Source: DATFWC01 sp963777755
GTDB taxonomy: Bacteria; Pseudomonadota; Alphaproteobacteria; Rhizobiales; Xanthobacteraceae
Assembly (NCBI GenBank): GCA_963777755.1
Contig: CAVZSC010000021.1
Coordinates: 62,001 to 126,000, forward strand
Length of the DNA: 64,000 nt
Reading direction: 5' to 3'
Part shown: piece by piece, positions 58,513-64,000 of the stretch
How the letters are laid out: each line of letters opens with the position of its first letter
Position numbering within the stretch: position 1 is the stretch's first letter
The notes under the pieces: generated by a model
Told to the model about the DNA's origin: nothing
Databases searched by the model: none
What the model saw: only the letters and a program-made list of their open reading frames with translations
Position numbers and translations under genes: made by a program

Positions 58513-60723
58513 ATGCTCGAGCCGGCCGCTCGCCGCGTCATCGCGATCATGTTGGCCGGGGCGTTCGCGGCGTCCGCCGCAGGATGCCGAGAAACGAGCG
58601 CGCCGACGTTTCCGGCGGCGCAGGTCGATTATTTCAAGGAGATGGACGGCGGCGTTGCGCTCGATGCCGCGGAGGTGCGCGGGCGCAATACCTGGCTGCT
58701 GTGGACGGCCGGCAATGAGGCGTTCTGGGACCATCTCGCCGGCCACAGCTTCGGCAATTTCGATCTGCTCAAGATCCTGGACAGCCGGGGCCGCTCGCAG
58801 CGCTTTGCCAGGTACGGGTTGATGAACGAGCCCGGATTCAAGGCGGCCGGCGCGCCGGATGCCAACGGGCTGTGGCTCGACGTGCCGGACGGCACACAGG
58901 ATCCGGCGCACGCGAGCCAGTATGGGGAAGCCTTCCCGAAGGACGATTTCCTGCGCACCTACGGGCGCGCGTCGGGGGTCGTGGGCCTGCGGCTATTCCC
59001 GAACCCCGCGTTCGACGCGGATGCCAGGCGGCGGTGGGACGGGCGGCGCTACGAATCCGATCCCGACTATTTCCTCGATCCCAAGCTGGTGCGGCCGTAT
59101 CGCGTCGGCATGGCGTGCGGCTTCTGCCACGTCGGTCCCAATCCGGTGAAGCCGCCGGCCGATCCGGAGAGCCCCCGGTGGGAGAACCTGTCCGGTTATG
59201 TCGGAGCACAGTATTGGCGTGCCGCGCCGATCTTCCTCTACCGGCAGCGCCCCGACAGCTTCCTCTACCAGGTGGTCGCCTCGATGCCGCCCGGCACCGT
59301 CGACACCTCGTTTCTCGCCACCGACAACATCAACAACCCGCGCACGATGAACGCGATCTACTATCTCGGCCAACGGCTTTCCATCGCGCAGGAGGAGACG
59401 CTCGGCCCGGGAAACCTAGCCATGCGGGGAACGCAGCCGACCATGGCGGTCCCGCACGTGCTCAAGGACGGCGCGGACTCGATCGGCATCGCCGGCGCGT
59501 TGGCGCGCGTCTACATCAGCATCGGGGAATTCCACGAGGAGTGGCTCCGGCATTTCCGGCTCCTGGTCGGCGGCACGCGGCAATCGCCGATCGAGATCGC
59601 GGTGGCGGAACGCAACTCGCCCCACTGGCGCGCAACGGCCGACCGCTTGAACGACGTGGCGGCGTTCTTCATCAAGGCCGCGCAGCCGCATCCCCTCGCC
59701 GAGGCGCCGGGCGGTGCCCGCTATCTCGCCGACGACGAGGACACCGTCACGCGGGGCAAGCGCATCTTCGCGCAGACCTGCGCGGCCTGCCACTCCGGCA
59801 AGTTTCCGCCGCCGCCCGACGGGGTCCGTCAATTCTCCCCCGAATGGGACGCGTGGACCCGAACGGAGGATTTCACGCGCCGCATGACGGACCTGGTGCT
59901 CCAGCCCGATTTCCTCGCTGGCAATTATCTCGCCACCGACCGCCGTTATCCCATCACCCGGATCGGCACCAACGCCTGCGCGCCGCTCGCGACCAACGCG
60001 TTGCGCGGGCACATCTGGGACAATTTCTCGTCCGAGACCTACAAGAGCCTGCCGGCGGTCGGCACCATCGAGGTCGATCATCCGCTCACCGGCGAGCCGA
60101 TGCCGTATGCTATGCTCGGCGGCGGGCGCGGCTACCAGCGCGCGCCGTCCCTCGTCAGCATGTGGGCGAGCGCCCCCTACTTGCACAACAATGCGCTCGG
60201 CCGGCACGTCCACGATCCGTCCGTGGCGGCGCGCCTGGAGGCGTTCGACGACGCGGTCGGGAAGCTCCTGTGGCCCGACCGGCGGCTCGGCCGCGGCTCA
60301 GTCTATCGGACGAACGCCGAGAGCTGGCTCACGCTCGATGAGCGCTATCTCCCGCCCGCCGTGTTCGCCCTGCTGCGGGCGCAGGGCATCGTCGCGGCGA
60401 ACGAGACGGCCTTGCGGATCGGCCCCATTCCCAAGGGCACGCCGGTCAATCTCCTCGCCAACATCGATCTCGAGCTCTCATTCGAGCCGGAGCGGCTGGC
60501 AAGCTGGATCGGGCTCGTTCGGGCGCTGTGGGAGGCGTTCGGCGAGATCCGCGACCGGCAACTGACCGGCGCGGAAGCGACGGAACGCCTCAAGGCGCTC
60601 GTGCCCGCGCTGTGGGCGCTGAGCAAATGTCCCGACTTCGTCACCGACCGTGGCCATCTGTTCGGCACCCAGTTGCCCGACGACGACAAGCGTGCCCTGA
60701 TCGCATTCCTGAAGCGGCTGTGA
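58513..60723 (+). CDS. Di-haem c-type protein, CCP/MauG superfamily (RoxA-like layout)
   Basis: 736 residues. The N-terminus (MLEPAARRVIAIMLAGAFAA) ends in SAAGC, a likely lipobox, so probably a periplasmic lipoprotein. Two haem motifs: CGFCH (202-206) and CAACH (423-427). The early segment DYFKEMDGGVALDAAEVRGR, NTWLLWTAGNEAFWD is shared by a family of large di-haem proteins. Size and the roughly 220-residue haem spacing recall rubber oxygenase RoxA, a member of this superfamily, but the substrate is unknown. A paralogue is cut by the right edge of the window, and a GMC flavoprotein lies between. Either an oxidase or oxygenase, or the electron acceptor of the flavoprotein. Confidence 0.8.
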   Translation: MLEPAARRVIAIMLAGAFAASAAGCRETSAPTFPAAQVDYFKEMDGGVALDAAEVRGRNTWLLWTAGNEAFWDHLAGHSFGNFDLLKILDSRGRSQRFARYGLMNEPGFKAAGAPDANGLWLDVPDGTQDPAHASQYGEAFPKDDFLRTYGRASGVVGLRLFPNPAFDADARRRWDGRRYESDPDYFLDPKLVRPYRVGMACGFCHVGPNPVKPPADPESPRWENLSGYVGAQYWRAAPIFLYRQRPDSFLYQVVASMPPGTVDTSFLATDNINNPRTMNAIYYLGQRLSIAQEETLGPGNLAMRGTQPTMAVPHVLKDGADSIGIAGALARVYISIGEFHEEWLRHFRLLVGGTRQSPIEIAVAERNSPHWRATADRLNDVAAFFIKAAQPHPLAEAPGGARYLADDEDTVTRGKRIFAQTCAACHSGKFPPPPDGVRQFSPEWDAWTRTEDFTRRMTDLVLQPDFLAGNYLATDRRYPITRIGTNACAPLATNALRGHIWDNFSSETYKSLPAVGTIEVDHPLTGEPMPYAMLGGGRGYQRAPSLVSMWASAPYLHNNALGRHVHDPSVAARLEAFDDAVGKLLWPDRRLGRGSVYRTNAESWLTLDERYLPPAVFALLRAQGIVAANETALRIGPIPKGTPVNLLANIDLELSFEPERLASWIGLVRALWEAFGEIRDRQLTGAEATERLKALVPALWALSKCPDFVTDRGHLFGTQLPDDDKRALIAFLKRL

Positions 60724-60749
60724 CGGTCCCGAATAGGGAGGGAAGCCCG

Positions 60750-61067
60750 ATGAGATTCGTGTGTGCGATGCTGACGTCGCTCGCCATCACGGCCGGCACG
60801 GCCGCGGCGGAACAAGCCACGATCAGCGGAACCGTCACGCTGAAATTCGAGCCGCCGCGGGCCGCACCCGCTCGCGCCCTGACGGAAGAGCTACGAAGGC
60901 TGCGCGAGTGCGGAGCGCGCTGGAACCAGAAGCTCGCCGCGGGGAGCAAGCAACGCGCCGAGGCAGCGACGCGAAACCCGATGCAAGGCATCCCGCAGGC
61001 TTTGACCCGGGCGGACTACCGCCGGTGCATGTATGCCTGCCTGACCGATCCTTCGCGCGGCTGCTGA
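60750..61067 (+). CDS. Small secreted cysteine-containing protein
   Basis: 105 residues, GGGAGGGAAG before the ATG, 26 bp after the di-haem gene and in its operon. Signal peptide (MRFVCAMLTSLAITAGTAAA), a short strand (QATISGTVTLKFEPP), then a helical basic stretch and a C-terminal RRCMYACLTDPSRGC. Four cysteines in the mature part may form disulfides. No family recognised; possibly an accessory of the di-haem protein. Confidence 0.65.
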   Translation: MRFVCAMLTSLAITAGTAAAEQATISGTVTLKFEPPRAAPARALTEELRRLRECGARWNQKLAAGSKQRAEAATRNPMQGIPQALTRADYRRCMYACLTDPSRGC

Positions 61068-61092
61068 GCGTCGCGCCGCCTTCGCCGCGCGA

Positions 61093-62979
61093 CTACTTGC
61101 CCCACGGCAGGCTGGTGTGGCCGGCATCGGTCAGGATGGCATCGGCCGCCTTTTCGCCGATCATGTAGACCGAGGTGACGATGAAGAAGCCGGGGATCTT
61201 GGGGAAGACCGACGCATCCACCACGCGCAGCCCGCTCGTTCCATAGACCCTGAAATTCGTATCGAGCACCGCGCCCGGATCGTCCTTGCGACCGATCGGA
61301 CAGGTGCATGAGGCGTGGTGGCCCCACGCGTTGTCCTGCACGAACTGCTTGAGGTCGTTCCGGCTCGACACCGTCCCACCGGGCAGTTCCTCCTTCTCGA
61401 TCAGATCGCTCGCCGTGGCGGTGATCTTGCGCACGAACTCGATGCCGTCCACCACGGAATCGAGGTCCTGCTGCCCCTGGTTGGTTCCTTCCTTGAAATA
61501 GTGGAAATTGATGAGAGGCGGATCGCGCGGATCGGCGGAGCGCAGGCCGACGGTGCCGGCATGGTTCTCGGTGTGAGCCTTGAGGATTGCCCAAGTGAGA
61601 TAATGGTGATCCTCGGCGATCAGCTTCGAGTATCCCGGAAAGTAGCCGCGGAATTTGCCGAGCAGGGCGAAGGTGAACAGATCCGGCAGCGGGCGCTGCC
61701 GCGCCGACCGCTTGATGACGGCGAGCGCGACGCCATTGGTGGTGTAGACGCCCGTGCGTGAGCGCGCCCATTCCTGGCACTGCGGGTCGGTGCGGGTGAA
61801 CGTCGACCCCTTGAGGACCTCCCATTCCGCCTTGAGCCGACTGACGACGCCCACCTCGTAACGGTCTTGCAGGTTCTTGCCCACGCCCGGCAGATCGACC
61901 CGGACCTTGATGCCGTGCGATTCGAGCTCCTGCCTGGCTCCTACTCCCGACAGCATCAGGAGTTGCGGCGTGTTGAACGCGCCGCCCGAGAGGATGACCT
62001 CGCGCGAGACCCGCACCGTGCGCTCCTCGCCGGCGGCCGTGTTCGGATTTGCGCAGGCGCGATAGAGCCGCGCACCCTTGAGGTAGGTGACGCCGACGGC
62101 GCGATTGGCATCGTCGAGCAGCACCTTGGTGGCGAGCGCATCGAGCTCGATGTGCAGGCGGTCGGGATGCTCCTTCGCCACCTGGCGCACGAACTCGCGC
62201 GTGCCGTTGCGGGCGTGCTCGTGGGTGGCGAGCGGAGCGTAGTGAATTCCCTCGAGCGCCAGCTTGTCGATCCGCCAGTCGTTGGGATCGAGCTTGGCGA
62301 CCAGTCCCTCGCGCAGCCGCTGCAGCGGATTGCGCAGCTCCTTGAAGATGCTCAGCGCGGCTCGCTTGATGATCTCGATCAGGTTCTTGTCGCCCAGCAC
62401 CGTCTTGGGCAGGGCCTTTTCGGTGTTGAGCCAGCCGGAAAAGCCGTGTCCGGTCGGATTCCACCCGGTGATCTTCTGGATGAAGCGCCAGAACGGCCGG
62501 TGATGGCAGTTCTCCAGGCGCTGGAAATAGCGCCGCATGTTGTCCGCGTTCCAGGACGGGTCGCTGACCGCCTTGGCGATGTCGTCCCAGTCCGGGTTGT
62601 GCGGGTACACCATGATCATGGCGTTGTGGGCGGTGCAGCCGCCCAGCGTGCCGGCGCGCGGGTAGAGCACGCCGTCGTGCTCCTTGTAGTATTTGTCGTC
62701 GCGCGCCTGCTGCTTGAGGTCGCCGTAGTGCCGGACCCAGAAGTCCCACCGCATGGCCTCGTTCTCCGAAGCCGCGGCATGGAAGGTCGGGACCATGTAG
62801 TCCTCGGGCAGGCGATTGGCGTCCGGGCTGATCGGGCCGGCGCCCTTGAGCTCGAGCGGATCCCCGCCCGCTTCGAGCAGGAGCACCTTGTGCCCGGCCT
62901 GCGCCAGCCGGCAGGCGACCGTGCCGCCACCCGCGCCCGAGCCGACGACGACGTATTCGTATTGAGCCGATCCGTTCAT
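61093..62979 (-). CDS. GMC-family flavin oxidoreductase
   Basis: 628 residues, GGGAGGG before the ATG. FAD-binding YEYVVVGSGAGGGTVACRLA, the signature GTLGGCTAHNAMIMVYPHNP, second signature VILSGGAFNTPQLLMLSGVG, and the C-terminal catalytic block WGHHASCTCPIGRKD followed by GTSGLRVVDASVFPKIPGFF, with the HH pair expected for the base. GMC enzymes oxidise alcohols. No secretion signal is seen. It is downstream of the second di-haem gene with a 24-bp gap, so the haem protein may accept its electrons, or they act in sequence. Confidence 0.88.
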   Translation of the reverse strand: MNGSAQYEYVVVGSGAGGGTVACRLAQAGHKVLLLEAGGDPLELKGAGPISPDANRLPEDYMVPTFHAAASENEAMRWDFWVRHYGDLKQQARDDKYYKEHDGVLYPRAGTLGGCTAHNAMIMVYPHNPDWDDIAKAVSDPSWNADNMRRYFQRLENCHHRPFWRFIQKITGWNPTGHGFSGWLNTEKALPKTVLGDKNLIEIIKRAALSIFKELRNPLQRLREGLVAKLDPNDWRIDKLALEGIHYAPLATHEHARNGTREFVRQVAKEHPDRLHIELDALATKVLLDDANRAVGVTYLKGARLYRACANPNTAAGEERTVRVSREVILSGGAFNTPQLLMLSGVGARQELESHGIKVRVDLPGVGKNLQDRYEVGVVSRLKAEWEVLKGSTFTRTDPQCQEWARSRTGVYTTNGVALAVIKRSARQRPLPDLFTFALLGKFRGYFPGYSKLIAEDHHYLTWAILKAHTENHAGTVGLRSADPRDPPLINFHYFKEGTNQGQQDLDSVVDGIEFVRKITATASDLIEKEELPGGTVSSRNDLKQFVQDNAWGHHASCTCPIGRKDDPGAVLDTNFRVYGTSGLRVVDASVFPKIPGFFIVTSVYMIGEKAADAILTDAGHTSLPWGK

Positions 62980-63003
62980 GGCTACCCTCCCCGTCGGCCA
63001 GTT

Positions 63004-64000
63004 TCAGAGCGTCTTGAGGAACTCGATCAGCGCGTTCTTGTCGTCGTCGCTCAGGTAGGTGCCGAAATAGTGGCCCTTGTTGACGATGAAGTCGGGACAC
63101 TTGCTCACGGTCAGCAGGTCCTGCTCCACCTCGCGCCAGGCTGCATCGATCTGCTGCTCGGTCGCATTCCTCGGGATGCTCTTGAGCACCGCCTTCAGCT
63201 TCTTCACCACCGGGATCAGCTTCTTGACGTGCGCGATCTTGTCTTCCGCTCGCGGGCTCTCCGCCAGGAGCTGGATGTTGGCCAGCGCGTTGACCGGGAA
63301 ACCCTTGGGGATCGGGCCGATCCGCAATCCCGACGGATTGAATGCCCACGGCAGCAAGTCCCCCAGCAGATTCTGCAGCCATTCGGACCACCCCAGCAAC
63401 TCGCCCGGCAGGTAGCCGTACGGCACGGAGATGTAGCTCACGGCCGTCGTGCGCTGGATGTAGCTCGGCCCGGGAATCACGCTCTTCAGCTTGTCGTCGG
63501 TCCTGCGGCGCTCCGGCCACAGCATCTGACGGATCGAGTTGTCGAACGATTTCAGCCGCCCCTCGACCGAGGGATCGTCGTTGAACTCCCCGACCGAGTT
63601 GTTCTGCAGGAACGGCGCCGTCGACCACAGGCTCGTCAACGAGGCCGGCCGCACGAAGCCGCGCCCGCCCCCCGCCAGCGTGTATGGGTATGGCGCGCCA
63701 TTGAACGGGTTGTGGATGGTGATCTGGCCGACCGACGGCAGATTCTTGTAGGTCTCCGAGGAGAAATTGTCCCAGATGTTGTCGCGGATCGCGTTGGTCG
63801 CGAGCGGGCTGCACGCATTGATGCCCATCTCGGTGATCGGGATGCGGCGATCGGTCGACAGGAAATTGTTCTCCAGGAAGTCCGGCTTCTTCACCTCGGC
63901 GCGCATCCAGTCGAAATAGGCGCCGGAGTTCTCGATGATCTGTCCCGACGTGCACGGTTCCCCGAACCGGCACAGGTTGGGCGGCTGCTTGCTCGAGTGG
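63004..64000 (-). CDS. Di-haem c-type protein paralogue, 5' partial
   Basis: 332 codons; the frame runs off the right edge. The last visible residues (HSSKQPPNLCRFGEPCTSGQ) start with the His of what should be the second CxxCH motif, as in CAACHSGKFPP of the paralogue at 58513. The shared C-terminal half is clear: FLENNFLSTDRRIPITEMGI, NACSPLATNAIRDNIWDNFS, GGGRGFVRPASLTSLWSTAP, LRIGPIPKGFPVNALANI, and KCPDFIVNKGHYFGTYLSDD. It adds an insertion after TTAVSYISVPYGYLPGELLG. First gene of a unit with the GMC oxidoreductase. Confidence 0.82.
   Translation of the reverse strand, partial: HSSKQPPNLCRFGEPCTSGQIIENSGAYFDWMRAEVKKPDFLENNFLSTDRRIPITEMGINACSPLATNAIRDNIWDNFSSETYKNLPSVGQITIHNPFNGAPYPYTLAGGGRGFVRPASLTSLWSTAPFLQNNSVGEFNDDPSVEGRLKSFDNSIRQMLWPERRRTDDKLKSVIPGPSYIQRTTAVSYISVPYGYLPGELLGWSEWLQNLLGDLLPWAFNPSGLRIGPIPKGFPVNALANIQLLAESPRAEDKIAHVKKLIPVVKKLKAVLKSIPRNATEQQIDAAWREVEQDLLTVSKCPDFIVNKGHYFGTYLSDDDKNALIEFLKTL

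Noticed and set aside
61016..63973. 985-codon open frame on the minus strand over the GMC and second di-haem genes
   Set aside because: It is arginine/alanine-rich shadow sequence in another frame of two well-supported genes, typical of GC-rich DNA. No motif is seen.
1..64000. CRISPR arrays, prophage or intact insertion sequences
   Set aside because: I found no regularly spaced direct repeats, no transposase or integrase reading frames and no phage structural genes. The repeats present are small hairpin elements.
1..64000. tRNA or rRNA genes
   Set aside because: I did not recognise a cloverleaf or T-loop pattern in any intergenic gap by eye. A covariance-model scan would be needed to be sure.

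Overview
This GC-rich window looks like chromosomal DNA of an alphaproteobacterium in the Hyphomicrobiales (Rhizobiales), probably near the Bradyrhizobium/Rhodopseudomonas/Xanthobacteraceae group. Supporting features are the F0 ATP synthase operon atpI-B-E-b'-b with a split b/b' pair and no F1 genes beside it, a 5-aminolevulinate synthase (hemA, C4 pathway), a FixL/FixJ/FixK-type set, a remnant of an EcfG-like sigma factor, DUF1488, and several Bug/TctC-type binding proteins. The assignment is inferred from gene content only. I saw no rRNA, tRNA, CRISPR array or intact insertion sequence.

Layout. 0-5.5 kb: a DASS transporter cut by the left edge, phosphofructokinase, a CBS protein and a two-gene solute-binding operon. 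5.6-6.8 kb: a small gene-poor patch with two paralogous one-helix mini-proteins, a DUF1488 gene and a broken ECF sigma gene. 6.9-13.9 kb: a TRAP transporter divergent from an alpha/beta hydrolase and a lone molybdenum-hydroxylase large subunit (probably catabolic), plus a secreted HbpS-like protein. 14-16.5 kb: the F0 operon. 16.8-19.4 kb: small exported or membrane proteins and YjbQ. 19.5-29.3 kb: an 'acetate-switch'-like block with a DUF4212 + sodium:solute symporter pair, a CrbR-like regulator, a CrbS-like transporter-kinase and an exonuclease-CBS-DUF294 fusion.

29.3-35.5 kb: an mscL remnant running into a FixL-like PAS kinase, a FixJ-like regulator, two hairpin repeats, a lone receiver, a FixK/FNR-type regulator, an AbrB-type membrane protein, and hemA with a FixK-box-like sequence about 100 bp upstream. 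This suggests local oxygen-responsive control of haem synthesis. 36-46 kb: a dehalogenase, a flavin monooxygenase, a DNA glycosylase, a UbiD decarboxylase, an oxidoreductase/thioesterase/CoA-ligase operon and a frameshifted TctC gene. 46-49 kb: a SoxCD-type sulfite dehydrogenase pair and a glutaredoxin-DinB fusion.

48.8-50.6 kb: a divergent methionyl-tRNA synthetase whose leader has a Met-containing mini-ORF and mutually exclusive antiterminator/terminator pairings, a candidate transcription attenuator and the most notable finding here. 50.7-64 kb: a lone Flp pilin, a catalase-like protein, a DUF4331/DUF4198/HupE operon, a membrane patatin, two paralogous di-haem c-type proteins (one cut by the right edge) and a GMC flavoprotein, which may form a periplasmic oxidation module.

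Two genes otherwise intact (the symporter near 21.5 kb and TctC near 44.0 kb) carry single-base frameshifts. These are either young pseudogenes or assembly errors.
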